NCBI GenBank assembly: GCA_014529385.2
Contig: CM043957.1
Location: forward strand, 88,200,381-88,264,380
DNA from: Adiantum capillus-veneris
Lineage: Eukaryota; Streptophyta; Polypodiopsida; Polypodiales; Pteridaceae
Length of the DNA stretch: 64,000 nt
Direction of reading: 5' to 3'
In this document: piece after piece, positions 1-12,929 of the stretch
Position numbering within the stretch: position 1 is the stretch's first letter
How the letters are laid out: every line of letters starts with the position of its first letter
Program-made: the position numbers and the translations under genes
The notes under the pieces: model-generated
The model's input: the letters and a program-made list of their open reading frames with translations, nothing else
Told to the model about the DNA's origin: nothing
The model's database searches: none

Positions 1-1295
1 ATATCTTAGGGTTTTACTTTGTATCTTCTTTATGTATTGCCTTACCTAATAATTTCTCATATAATTTTATACTTTGTATGGTGGGGTGCTCTGTCCCTTC
101 TAGCCATCTAACAAATAATCTTCAGACACCAAAAAATAAGAAATGTCAAAAGAATGCTAGAAAGTATTTGAAGCTAACTTACCTTAATTAAGATTTAATG
201 GGGTAGTAGCATTCCTTTTCACCTTGAGAAAGGAAGAATCTAAATATTCACTGTCATTGAGTATACTTGAAGATCTACCACAATAATTCATTTGCAATCA
301 ACTCTAAGGGTCCCTCCAAAAGAGAAATCCATTTGCCTTTAACTAGCTAGATGAGGGTTTTTCTCATGCCCTTTGCCTTTCAAAGTGGAGAAAGACCCAT
401 GCTCAGATGTATCCCTAGTGATTTTAGGTGGTAAATCTTGAAAATGGAATGCCAATCTTACTCCATACCTATCTCCTCAATAGATTTTTGTGCATATCTC
501 TGGACACTTTTCACCCCTTGTTTGCCACCTTAACATGCTTGATCTCTATTTCTTGCTTGAAAACCTATTAAATGAAGTATGGGGAGTATATTGTTTGTTT
601 TTAGAGCTCATCAAAATCACTACAATGTGGAGAATAAAAAAAATTCATTACTTTACCCTAAAATGTTGAGAGACGGAAACCGGATATTGGTGGAAACTAG
701 AAGGCTATGGAAATTGGAAGGTTGAACATGGATTAGGAAAGTGAAGGTTAATCATATAGGAAATGAAAAGTATCATGAAATTGGAAAGTAAAAAAAAAAC
801 TATACATCTATAATATTTTTCCAAATTCTACTCACAACTTGAAAAGACCTAAATCTTTTAAAAAAAACTCTAAATTAGAAGCTCCCAAAAATTAAGCACT
901 CGGTAAAGTGGGGGTTGTAAGTGATCCGAACAAATCAAGATTACCATGATGGGAGTAGATCAATCCAATAAGATAATGACTGTGAAGTTGATGAATAATG
1001 AAGTTTTAACCTTGCCATTCTAATAACTACAAAGTATATAGGTGTAGGTATAACATACCAAAGTGATTTTCAGACACAGAAGTCAAAGAAATCCATAAAG
1101 AAATGTGGAAGTTCTTACAATAGAGGGTTGAGCCTATTGAAGAATTAGGACGGAGGGGAGACGTACGTCACATATGGGATGTTGAACAAGAAGTTAAAGG
1201 GGGTAGGAGAGAGCACACAGATCATGACTTGTCATAAGGTTTGTAGGAAGTTATCCGCTATGAGAGAGATAAAGGCCAAAATAATAATCTAAGCA
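1..1295. other. Intergenic DNA, no feature recognised
   Basis: AT-rich sequence with short A tracts. I see no reading frame with recognisable content, no terminal repeats and no RNA gene on either strand. Confidence 0.6.
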
Positions 1296-1763
1296 TCAAT
1301 ACAGGGGAAGGATCCCACGGCCCGAGTGTCCCATCATTTTTGAATTTGAAGACATTGTATTCCAAGCCACCAACCCCCAAGTGGAGGACAACCCAAAGAT
1401 ATACTTAGATGCATCCAAGAAAAGCCCATATTCACCCTTTAACAAAAGTGCTAGGCATAGACTCATGGTAGTCACCCACAAGTCAATATAACCATCATCT
1501 CTATCAAGCAAAGTATTGTCCAATTATAACAACATACCATTGGATTTTTTAGTGCCAAGTTTTGAACAAGTTATGACCCTCAAGGATTCTCTCGGGAAGA
1601 TATATTGCATGTAAAAGCTCATGGTGGTAATCACCCTCAAGACAATATACCCATCAACTTCATCATGCGTAGTAAAGCTAGATTCACCCATTGAGGAAAG
1701 TGCAAGGTAAATATTCATGGTAATTACCCACAAGACAATGAAACCATTAGCTACATCATGCAT
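1296..1763 (-). repeat. Three diverged direct modules with a minus-strand coding look
   Basis: Read on the minus strand, this stretch contains three related modules of about 25 residues with the pattern [DN]-G-[YF]-I-x-L-x-V-[IT]-T-M, near 1490, 1745 and 1655. Two follow the sequence HD. The modules lie in two adjacent short frames separated by a stop. The underlying DNA shows the same repetition (for example the shared stretch around ATGGTAATYACCC). I do not recognise the family. It could be the remains of a repeat-containing protein or simply a degenerate minisatellite. Confidence 0.35.
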
Positions 1764-1924
1764 AGTATAAGTTGGCTACTATAAACAGCTGAAGGTTGTT
1801 AAGCTGAAGCAGCTAACTAGCAAAAGTACAATGATCAAAGAGTGTGTTTCTTTAAAGAAAATATGCAATGGTAGACAAAATCTTGTAGCCGAATGAAGCA
1901 ATCTTAGCCAACTAAGATGACAAA

Positions 1925-1950
1925 GTGTGTGTGTGTGTGTGTGTGTGTGT
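1925..1950. repeat. (GT)n microsatellite
   Basis: An uninterrupted GT dinucleotide run of about 13 units. The sequence from here to 2406 has no other feature that I can support. Confidence 0.9.
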
Positions 1951-2406
1951 TGCTATTTTTAGAATTGTACTTATACACAAAAGAACATATGGCATGTCAA
2001 AGAGAGCTGGCTTTAGACAAAGGACAATCATTAGCACAAAAATAACTCAGTCTTTGATTCATTTTTGTAAAACATAGTGAGAATGAGGTATCATTCTAGT
2101 GTTTTTTACATAAGATAGTCAATAATAACTTATTCAAAAGTGAAAGAGGCTAGGTTCAACAATGATTGACAACAACTTAGCCAAAAAGATCCTAAGTAAA
2201 GATAGAATCCTCATCTGCATCCATATAAAAAAGACAAAAGATTCATTAGCCTTGAATACGTATTATAGGTGTCAACAAACTTATCAAGTGTTATTCATGT
2301 CCTACTCAAAACCTTTTTAACTTATACCTACCATCCATGTAGTGTTAAATATAAGAAAATATCCATTCTCAAAACAGTAAGACACAAATAAAAGTGCCAT
2401 GTGTAT

Positions 2407-5400
2407 GTGTGTGTTTAAGAATGATTATCTAGCAATAGTTTGATTTCACAAACTATTGAACCATACAATGGGACTAGAGACCAGTCAAAGTGTAACCAAC
2501 CAAACCTTATGTATATATTAGATAACAAGTAGATAAAGTTAAGATTACACTTGACATTGATACCGACATACAATGTATTACATGTTATTATCAAAGAATC
2601 ATATACAAGGGTTATCTATCACCAATAGAAATAATCGAACATTGGATGATCTTCTGTTATTGCTTCAGTTTTCGTTTCAACGCCTTCCTCCCCTTGTTAT
2701 TGGTGTCAAAAATTACAACACAAATTAATAACATAACCTAGATCAAATATGAAGCTTAAAGAATGAGCCTTATTTATGATAATGTTTACATCATTTAATT
2801 CCATAAAAAATCGGACAACATCTCCTTTGTAATTTGAATTAATTTTCAAAATTCAAATCAAACGCCATCTCATCCGAGACCCTCACGTGAGGATTAAGGC
2901 CCTAAACATTGGGATGTTTTCAAAGTACAACACTAACATCAATTTTAAAAGTTATGCTTCTATTCAACAAAAAGCATTTTATGTTTCATTTACCACAACA
3001 ATGATGTCATTCCCATGGAGATGCAGTTAAGAGTCATATAAAAAATGCCAACATTCCATCAACTAATTACTGTCAACCACAAACAGTATGAGTTCACGCC
3101 GTTAAGAGTCATACAAAAAATGCCAACATTCCATCAACTAATTACTGTAAACCACAGATAGTATGAGTTCACGCCGTGCTTTTAAACCTCGTTCAGTAAA
3201 ATGAATTTTAGAGTTTTCTTTAAGGTTCAGGGTCTCAATCTGTGTATATAAAAGTAACTTTATGATGTTGGTCAGGTTCTTAGTCAGTTTGAAGTCATCA
3301 AGCCGAACCTTAAAGCAGATAGAAGTTCAAATTTCCAGCCAAATCCATCTCTTTTGAGACCCTCCCAGGAGGTTAACGGCGTCAAAAAAGGAAAACAAGT
3401 TCAAAAGTTATGTTATGTATTATTCGATCTTCTAGTTTACCAATCTCTAAAAAGTACAAAACTCGGGCAACATTTCCTTTGTAAAATGGACAAATTCTCA
3501 AATATCCAATCCATGCCATCTCTGCTGAGACCCTCACAAGAGGTTTAAGGCTGCTAGTACCCAATCCAAAGCAACATAATTCAAAAGTAAAACAATGTAA
3601 ATGTTTACTTTCGAGTCACAAACCATCAAGCTAAACCTTAAGTCAAATTGTTGAATCTGACATTTATGCATAGCAATTCCACTCTATCAACATGTTTTTC
3701 AAATTTTCACTAAGGGTCAATATCATGTAGTGTATACAAGATTGAAGAAATCATTATGCTCAAACTAGATTTTTTGTAAGTGTCCAATAGGCCAATTTTC
3801 CAAAAATTTGCCAACATCCTATTTGCAATTTAATACTTCTTTTTTTTAAACCCGTGTTTGCCATCTCTTATGAGACCCTCACAGGAGGTTAACAACAACA
3901 AAAAAAGAAGAAACAAGTAACTTCAATCAATCTACAATATGTCAAAAAAAGGATAATGTATTAACAATTTTAATCTTTTTAAGTAAATAACCCTGTACTT
4001 GTTATCATTACCAGTTCAACACTCCTCTGAGTAAGTATTGCAATTTTTCTTGCCAAGAACAAGAAAAAACCCAATATGTCTAAGATTATACATTCAAACC
4101 TGCAAAAAATTGTGAAAGCCAACATGTATGTCTATGTGCAGGGATACATTATGCTTAAAAAAACTAGATTAAATCCAAAACTAAGCAACCTCTGTAGTAA
4201 ATGAAGTACTGAGGAGGTGCAATTGCACCTACTTGGACTATGTTTTCCTCCAACATATCAGCCATGTGGGATGAAGGTGGGATTAATGGAAGCCCCATGT
4301 TTTCCACCAAAGTAAAGCTATGTTTACCATCGTTCATACTGCAAATGTGTTGTATTGACTCCCTCAAGAAGACCCAGAACAATTTGTGAATACGCTGCTA
4401 GTTGTTCTTGTGTGAGAGAGAGTGTGTGTGTATGTGTGTATGCACCCATGCATGAGCATATCCATTTTTGATAAGCTAAGATCTAGTACCAGATACTGCC
4501 GATAATCAAATGGAGAGATCAAATGAGATATGGGCCAAGGGTCAATCCAGATACTGATGGTAATAAAATAGGGAAATCAAATGAGATAAGGGCATGCATG
4601 TGTGTGAGCGCGAGTGATCCAACAAGTTTTACCATGCCAAGTGTGTGTGTGTGCGTGTGTGTGTTCAGAGAGGGGGTTGAGAATGTGCCAGTGGATTTCT
4701 ATATATGGTCTATTCCAGAAGATTAAGTGCGTGAGCGCATGGGCAAACTCCCAGTCTGGGTGTTTCATGTGTAGTAGATCCGTATGCAGAAAGCTATCAA
4801 TGAGCTCTAGCTGTGAGTGAGTTAGAGGGAGATAAGGCTTTGTTCATATAGTTTGAGAGAGAGTGCTAGCCCGATATGATCAATCTTAGCATGTGCCTAT
4901 TATTAAGGCAATTATGTGGGCCAACATCCATGTTGGACATGTCACAAGGGATTGAACATCCTTGGCAAGAGGGAGAGGATCTTTTATTTAGATAGGGATC
5001 TTTTAATTGATGTGATATATGGGTTGGTGCTAGTAAGACATCAATACCCAACAACTTACGCATATTATGGTATTGAAAATTTCTTAAAGGAGTACACAAA
5101 GTAACTTACCGAAAAACGCCCATAACTAGATGATGTGGGTGAGTGCATGGGACCCAACTAAAGAAAGACCATACCCATAGAGTGATTGCAAAGGCTCAAA
5201 GCAAAGCGATGCCATAGGCCATTATGGCACATCATGTGTGTAGCGGATACAGCAAGTCTGAGCACTATATGAAGCAAATGAACCCTTGTTTTTTTCCAAG
5301 TGCCAAAGAAAGCCTTAGACAATAGGGATTGAGAGGAAGGTAGGTGAGGTAATTGCAACAGAAACATGGTACCAAATATGCATGTGCCAGTGATGAAGGC

Positions 5401-5890
5401 ATCCACATCGGTTAATACGGTGGGTTAGAGAGATTTTAAAATCGGCATAGTTTTGGCCTCTAGTGTTCACATGTCAAATGATAAAAAAGGGAGTGCATAT
5501 GCAATGAGTTAAGTGCAGGTTCACACCATGTGTAATTGTACAAGTATATCATGCTTTACATGTAATTTAAGAGGTGGCATGAGCCAAGTTTGGAACCAAC
5601 AACATGAATGTGATCCCTACTGTCAGACAATGGAGCAACATAAGTAGATAAGGATAGAGAATTTTGGTATCCGTGTCAAAAAATCCATCGACGGAAAGCC
5701 TGAACATGGATCAAGAATTGAAATGGTTTAGGGCTATTTATCCTTGTCAAGAACTGAAATGGTTTAGGGCTATTTATCCTTGTCAAGGATAGTCATAATG
5801 AAAAATACTGGATAGGGATTTAGAACAAAAAATTGGAATAAGATAGAAAGCTCTCATCTACTAAGGGTAGAAACAAATTATCATGTTTAA

Positions 5891-5930
<40 letters not shown>
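2407..5930. repeat. Tandem 3.5-kb duplication, copy 1
   Basis: This segment and 6367-9875 are two copies of the same sequence in the same orientation. Both begin with GTGTGTTTAAGAATGATTAT and both end in a (TG)n run. Long stretches match almost base for base, including the GTACCAGATACTGC block at 4490/8430, the block CATCCATGTTGGACATGTC at 4926/8925, and the block near 5700/9690. Copy 1 lacks about 85 bp (present in copy 2 near 6640-6725 and in the partial copy 3 near 10142-10238). No intact gene lies inside it. Short open frames are decayed in one copy or the other, so none looks under selection. Confidence 0.9.
5889..5930. repeat. (TG)n microsatellite at the end of duplication copy 1
   Basis: About 21 TG units. 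The matching position at the end of copy 2 (9855-9875) is also a TG run, and each following copy begins with GTGTGTTTAAG. The microsatellite therefore marks the duplication junctions. Confidence 0.9.
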
Positions 5931-5932
<2 letters not shown>

Positions 5933-6366
5933 CCCTCCCCCATTCCGTGAGGAGCAGATCCACATGGTGAAAGGTAGGGCCCACCATGTGGAACCCTACC
6001 TCCAACCAAATAAGAACAATTTAGTGACAAAAATATTCAAATAATCAGTATGAAGTGTCCAAATAGACATTTATCATATGGAAAAAGGTTACTATTTTGG
6101 TAAAGTGGTGCCAATAGGGCTAAATTATATACGCATCATAATCCTAAAACAACCATCTGATTAAGTATACTTAGTCAAGTATAGAGTCAAAGAGACTCTG
6201 CCAGTCTAAGGTAATCAAACTATATGATAAATGTGCTTGACCAGATTAGGAGCTGTGGCCCCAACCCATCCCTTTGGATTAGGTGGGTCAAGTGAATGAC
6301 ATTATAGCAGGTCTAGGCCCATTGTATGGTGCTAACCCAACCAAAGGCTCTAGCTAAAGATAAGTG
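5931..6366. other. Spacer between duplication copies
   Basis: This is 436 bp of sequence found after copy 1 but absent between copy 2 and copy 3. I recognise no gene or terminal repeats in it. Confidence 0.6.
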
Positions 6367-8584
6367 TGTGTGTGTTTAAGAATGATTATCTAGCAATAGT
6401 TTGATTTCACAAACTATTGAACCATACAATGGGACTAGAGACCAGTCAAAGTGTAACCAACCAAACCTTATGTATACATTAGATAACAAGTAGATAAAGT
6501 TAAGATTACACTTGACATTGATACCGACATATAGTGTATTACATGTTATTATCAAAGAATCATATACAAGGGTTATCTATTACTAATAGAAATAACCGAA
6601 CATTGGATGATCTTCTGTTATTGCTGCAGTTTTTGTTGTATTAATCCCAAGGAAAGAATCTCTTACTTATCACCATCCAAGAAACACATGCCTGTTAGAA
6701 CTGACATTACTTGGGAAGACAGGTGTCAACGCCTTCCTCCCCTTGTTATTGGTGTCAAAACTTACAACACAAACTAACAACATAACCTAGATCAAATATG
6801 AAGTTTAAAGAATGAGCTTTATTTATGACAACGTCTACATCATTTAATTCCATAAAAAATGAGACAACATCTCCTTTGTAATTTGAATTAATTTTCAAAA
6901 GTCCAATCAAATGCCATCTCATCCGAGACCCTCACATGAGGATTAAGGCCCTAAACATTGGGGTGTTTTCAAAGTACAACACTAACATTAATTTAAAAAG
7001 TTATGCTTCTATTCAACAAAAAGCATTTTATGTTTCTTTTACCACAACAATGGTGTCATTCCCATGGAGATGCAGTTAAGAGTCATAGAAAAAAGGCCAG
7101 CATTCCATCAACTAATTACTGTCAACTGCAAATAGTATGAGTTCACGCTGTGCTTTTAAACCTTGTTCAGCAAGATGAATTTCATATTTTTCTTGAAGGT
7201 CTAGGGTCTCGATCCGTGTATATAAAAGTAACTTCATGATGTTGGTCAAGTTCTTAGTTAGCTTGAAGTCATCAAGCTGAACGTCAAAGCGGATAGAAGT
7301 TAAATTTCTAGTCAAAGCCATCTCTTTTGAGACCCTCCCAGGAGGTTAATGGCGTCAAAAAAGTAAAACAAGTTCAAAAGCTATGTTATGCATTATTTGA
7401 TCTTCTAGTTTACCAATCTCTAAAAAGTACAAATTCGGGCAGCATTTCCTTTGTAAAATGGACAAATTCTCAAATATCCAATCCATGACATCTTTGCTGA
7501 GACTCTCACAAGAGGTTTAAGGCTTCTAGTACCCAATTCAAAGCTACATAATTCAAAAGTAAAACAATGTAAATGTGTTACTTTCGCATCACAAACCATC
7601 AAGCTAAACCTTAAGTCAAATTGCTGAATCTAACATTTAAGCATAGCAATTCCACTCTGTCAACACGTTTTTCAAATTTTCACTAAGGATCAATATTCAT
7701 GTAGTGTATAGAAGATTGAAGAAACCATTATGCTCAAGCTTGGTTTTTGTAAGTGTGCCATAGGCCAATTTTCCAAAAATTTACCAGCATCCTGATTGCA
7801 ATTTAATACTTCTTTTTTTTAAACTCGTGTTTTCCATCTCTTATGACACCCTCATAGGAGGTTAACGACAACAAAAAAAGAAGAAACAAGTAACTTCAAT
7901 CAATCTACAACATGTCAAAAAAAGGATAATGTATTTACAATTTTAATATTTTTAAGTAAATAACCCTGTACTTGTTATCATTACCAGTTCAACCCTCCCC
8001 TGAGTAACTATTGAAAACTTTCTTGCCAAGAACAAGAAGCGAACCCAATATGTCTAAGATTATTCATTCAAACTTGCAAAAAACTGTGAAATCCAACATG
8101 TATGTCTATGTACAGTGGTACATTATGCTAAAAAAACCGAGATTAAATCGAAAACTAAGCAACCTTTGTAGTAAATGAAGTACTGAGTAGGTGCAGTTGC
8201 ACCTACCTGGACTATGTTTTCCTCCAACATATCAGCCATGTGGGATGAATGGAAGCCCCATGTTTTCCACCAAAGTAAAGCTATGTTTACCATCGTTCAT
8301 ACTGTGAATGTGCCATATGCATACACATTGACTCCCTCAAGAAGAGCCATAACAGTTTGTGAATACACTACCATTTGTTCTTGTGTGTGTGTGTATGCAC
8401 CTCTGTTTTTGATAAGCTAAGATCTAGTACCAGATACTGCTAGTAATCAAATGGAGAGATCGAATGAGATATGGGCCAAGGGTCAATCCAAATATTGAAG
8501 GTAATAAAATAGGGAAATCGAATGAGATAAGGGTGTGTGTGTGTGTGTGTGAGCGCGAGTGATCCAACAAGTTTCACCATGCCA

Positions 8585-8662
<78 letters not shown>

Positions 8663-9875
8663 TTCAGAGAGGGGGTTGAGAATGCGCTAGTGGATTTCTA
8701 TATTTGGTCTATTCCACAAGATTATGTGTGTGAGCGCGTGGGCGAACTCCCAGTTTGGGTGTTGCACAGTGTAGTAGATCCGTATGCAAAAATTTATCAG
8801 TGAGCTCTAGCCGTGAGTGAGTTAGAGGGAGATAAGGCTTTGTTCATATAGTTTGAGAGAGAGTGCCAGCCCGATATGATCAATCTTAGCATGTGCCTAT
8901 TATTAAGAGGCAATTATGTGGGCCAACATCCATGTTGGACATGTCACAAGGGATTGAACATCCCTTGGCAAGAGGGAGAGGATCTTTTATTTAGATAAAG
9001 ATCTTTTAATTGATGTGATGTATGGGTTGGTGTTAGTAAGATATCAATACCCAACAACTTATGCATATTATGGTATTGAAAATTTCTTAAAGTAGTAAGT
9101 AACTTGCCGAAAAAAGGCCCATCACTAGTTGATGTGGGTGAGTACATGGGACCCAACTAAAGAAAGACCATACCCATAGAGTGCTTGCAAAGGCTCGAAC
9201 CAAAGTGATGCCATAGGCCATTATGGCACATCATGTGTGTAGTGGATACTGCAAGTCAGAGCATTGTATGAAGCAAATGGACCCTTGTTTTTTTCCAACT
9301 GCCAAAGAAAGCCTTAGACAACAGGGAGTGAGAGGAAGGTAGGTGAGGTAATTGCAACAGAAACACGGTACTGGATATGCATGTGCCAGTTGATGAAGGC
9401 ATCCATGTGAGCTTAATACGGTGGGTTAGAGAGATTCTAAAATTGGCATAGTATTGGCCTCTAGTGTTTACATGTCAAATGATCAAAAAAGGAGTGCATA
9501 TGCAATGGTTAAGTGCAGGTTCACACCATGTGTAATTGTACAAGTATATCATGCTTTACATGAAATTTAAGAGGTGCCATGAGCCAGGTTTGGGACCAAC
9601 AACATGAATGTGATCCCTACTATTGGACAATGTGGCAATAGGAGTAGATAAGGATAGAGAATTTTGGTATCTGTGTCAAAAAATCCACCGACGGAAAGCC
9701 TGAACATGGACCAAGAATTGGAATGGCTTAGGGCTATCGATCCTTGCCAAGGATAGTCATAATGAAAATACTGGATAGGGATTTCAAACAAAAAATTAGA
9801 ATAAGATAGAAAGCTCTCATCTACTAAGGGTAAAAACAAATTATCATGGTTAAATGTGTGTGTGTGTGTGTGTGT
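6367..9875. repeat. Tandem 3.5-kb duplication, copy 2
   Basis: Second copy of the segment at 2407-5930. It is more complete near its start, because it retains 6640-6725, which is missing from copy 1. Its internal GT microsatellite is much longer than in copy 1 (8587-8659 versus 4641-4662). Point differences and small indels are scattered throughout, so the duplication is not recent. No intact gene is present. Confidence 0.9.
8587..8659. repeat. (GT)n microsatellite, about 36 units
   Basis: A pure GT run of about 73 bp. At the equivalent place in copy 1 (4641-4662) the run is about 11 units and interrupted, so it has expanded or contracted since the duplication. Confidence 0.9.
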
Positions 9876-10565
9876 TTAAGATTTATTATCTAACAATAGT
9901 TTGATTTCACAAACCATTGAACCATACAATGGGACTAGAGACCAAAAAGGTACATAAAAATACATCTTTATAGAAGGCAAAAAGTAGTTTTGTGAAATGA
10001 TAGTGATAAAATTATACAATTGACAATGTTTTGACTAGATACATGATACAAATTGTATCCGAAGTGTTTACCAAGAGTATTTATCATTCATTAAACGCCA
10101 AAACCAGACAATGGATTATCTTCAGTTGTTGTTGAAGTTGTCTTTGTAATCCTAAGGAAGGAACCTCTTACCTGCCTGCCACCATCCAAGAAGCACAAGC
10201 CCATCAAAACTGACATTACTTGAGAAGACACATGTCAACGACCCCTTCCCCTTGTTATCTGTGTCAAAAATTATAAAGAAACTGACAACAAAGCAAAGAT
10301 CAAATAAATATAATTTCTTAACAACTGTAATCATCAAAGCACTAGCCTTACATAAGAGGATAGGTGTCAATAATCTCTTTCTCTTATTATCTGTGTCAAA
10401 ACTTACTAAGAAATTCACCGCTAAGCAAAGGTCAAATTTAATTAGTAGTCGCATACACTCCCTTTTGAAAAAAATTGGATAGCATTTCGTTTGTATTTCG
10501 AACAATATTTCAAAAAAATCCAATAGCGGCCATCTCAAAAGAGACCCTCACTTAAGGATTAAGGC
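9876..10565. repeat. Partial, more diverged third copy of the duplicated segment
   Basis: It begins with the same boundary sequence (TTTAAGATTTATTATCTAAC against TTTAAGAATGATTATCTAGC) followed by the shared block AACCATACAATGGGACTAGA. It is then clearly more diverged than copies 1 and 2. It retains the block around GACATTACTTGAGAAGACA that copy 2 also has. Similarity runs at least to the GAGACCCTCACTTAAGG motif near 10543. Confidence 0.7.
10152..10538 (-). pseudogene. Decayed repeat-module coding fragment, unknown family
   Basis: This is an open frame of 128 codons on the minus strand. It contains two internal copies of a module with the pattern F-D-L-C-x-x-V-x-F-x-x-x-F-D-T-D-N-K-x-K, separated by about 40 residues, and ends in a stretch reading L-G-W-W. 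Related but frameshifted and stop-containing versions can be read on the minus strand in copy 1 (about 2830-2690) and copy 2 (about 6870-6640), in the same order. That suggests an old coding sequence rather than chance. I do not recognise the protein. No promoter or clear start can be assigned, because the first methionine sits inside the recurring GAGATGG motif. Confidence 0.35.
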
Positions 10566-11822
10566 TATCAACATAAATAAAAAGCTAGAATCAATGTGTT
10601 TCAAAGTAGAAGAGAAACACATGCCTTGTCTATCCCAAGCCATAACCTCTTGTAAACAATCATTTCTCTCCATATAATCCAATACATTCTTAAGCTTAAG
10701 AAATGAAGGAAAATCAACTAGGGTAGCAACCATAATACTCAAGATTTTGCATTTACCAAATTACTAGCACAATTTGAGATATATGTGCAAATGGATTCCA
10801 AATTAAGTCTACCAAACCATGCTAAGAGGCGGATGTTGAAGTTACTCTGTGTAAGGCCATCATAAAAAGAAAGTAAAAAAAGGTTAGCTACATGCTACTC
10901 AAGATCCAACATCGAGCAACATGTTGCTCAATATGTCTAATAAATCCAAAGAGCCAACATATCATATTATGATTATCCAATTGCTTGAGGTTTCAACTCC
11001 AAAGTAGCTTTGAAATCTCAACCCAAAAAAACCATATGAAAGCCCAACTTGGAAGTCCATGTAAAGCATAAAAAACCATTCAAAATTTGAAAAAGAGTAA
11101 TAGCTACACTTCTCAGGATCTTTCCTCCCTGAGATTACCATTATGATTAGCATCGGTAGCTATGGAAAAAGGATTGATCTTCAAAGGCCAACAACGTCAT
11201 GTTCCTAAAATATATCAATAACAATTTGCAACACAAAATACTAGCAAGTCCACATGCCAAACGCTAGAAACTAGAAATCTAGCAAGTTGATAGTATGCCA
11301 AGAGTGAGCCAGAGAGACATTATTATTTGTACCTTGACCTGCATCATGAAATCTCACAACCCTAGTTTGATATGGTGCTATGTCATGATAATCTTACATA
11401 GACAAGTTATTGAGATGATGGCAATTCAAGCTGAGCCTAACATGCCAAGTTTTCCCACATAATATTCCTTAAGTTTAGCACAAAGGATCCAATTGTTGTG
11501 TGGGAGTTTGTGTGTGGTGTTGTGTAAATGAAAGATAACACCCGCCCTTAGGTAAGCCAACCAAGCCAGTGAGCACGAGGGGGTAGGGCAGAAAACCTCG
11601 TCATAAAATCCATCCTACATGCAACGGGCATGCAACAAGTTAATTAACCAATCATTGTCAAGCCTAACTTCATTTTGGAGTAGCCATTTTCTTAAGGTTA
11701 ATAACCATTTATAAGCTAAACTTTTTACGCAAAAGTTTTAACAGTATTTCCTTTGTATCTGCTCAATCAGTTCAAAAAATCCAGTCCATGCCATCTCCCA
11801 TGAGACCCTCACATGAGGTTGT

Positions 11823-12925
11823 ATGCAAACCAAGTAGTGACAATCATTTCCATAGATAAAGGGAATTTGTTATTTTAGCTCTATCCAGCCTTGATGCATT
11901 CAGGTCAATGAATTGGCTTGGTGTACGATTCGATCTCTATATAATTTTTCATAACATGAGAAATAAAAACTCTCTATCCCAGATTACTCAACAAGTTGAG
12001 CCTAAAGTAAGAGTTATATAGTCTTCAACTGTGCAACCATATGTGAGAAGGTGTTGCCAATAATTATCAATACATCATATTTATGCTTAGAATTAAAGTA
12101 TCCAAGTACTACCACACCACCAAAAAGTTATCAATGTGTGTGACCTCAAAGCCAGAACCCGCAAAAATTGAACATCATTACAATCAGAAGAAACCTTATA
12201 TATACAAGTAAAGGGCCAATCTCTAATCTTAATGAATTGATTATTCATCTTTGGACATGACATGTGCAAGGATAAGAAGAACATATGGAAAGCACATTGT
12301 TCAATTTCTCACATTTTTTGTGAACCATGAAAGAAATTGTGACAATCTTTGAGAGCAGCGTTTTTGAAGGGTGAGTAAGATGTTTCATGATCGTGGAGAG
12401 ATGATGGGTTTTGGGAGGGTCCGTGGCAAGGAAGGCTCTTTCCTGATGCAAAAGTACAAAAAGCCTTATTTACAAGATTACAAGTAACAAAACATGGATC
12501 AATATGCTTTACAAAATTTGAGTACTTGAAGAGATGTGAGATTAGTTAGTTATGACTAAGGGTTAAAACACTCACTCTAGCACTAGCTAAGTTAGGAAGA
12601 TAACTTACAACTCGCTTACATAGCCTCAAAGAAAAATTGGAACACATGGATGCTACATAGGTGACTGTACAGATGCAAGATTTCCTATTTGTGTCTTTCG
12701 TTTTTGATTAACTGACTAACTTTCACAACTCCAAACAAAAGCTTGAATTTTTCTTTTGAAGCACAATGGAAGTCTTTTCCACGTCTTTTTTTTTCTTTTC
12801 CTTTTTCTCCTTTTTTCATATTGATTCAAAATCATTTGACAAGTGTGCTTATTTTGTATACCCGGGGCTATTTGCTTCTTAAAGAAAAGTGCCACATTGG
12901 GAACCTCTAGGGCTCAAGTACCATA
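11823..12925. other. Intergenic DNA, no feature recognised
   Basis: I find no repeat boundaries, RNA gene or reading frame with recognisable content here. Short open frames on the minus strand (12093-12451) overlap one another and have no conserved motif. Confidence 0.55.
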
Positions 12926-12929
12926 GGCA

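Larger units (their letters stand above)
2868..11822. repeat. Dispersed CCATCTC-n4-GAGACCCTCAC-n2-GAGG motif family
   Basis: A motif of about 35 bp recurs at roughly 2868, 3347, 3519, 3866, 6918, 7319, 7488, 7836, 10530 and 11793, always in the same orientation. Its core is a near-palindrome of the type CCTCAC-N-GAGG (the copy near 2880 is the perfect palindrome CCTCACGTGAGG). Most copies are preceded at about 50-90 bp by ACATYTCCTTTGTAA-like sequence. On the minus strand most copies read V-R-V-S-x-E-M. Each could be a decayed exon-like module or a hairpin-bearing short repeat. Eight of the ten copies belong to the two tandem duplicates. Confidence 0.6.

Noticed and set aside
8537-8803. 88-codon frame with a Cys-Val repeat
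   Set aside because: It is the translation of the GT microsatellite, and the equivalent place in the sister duplicate does not preserve it.
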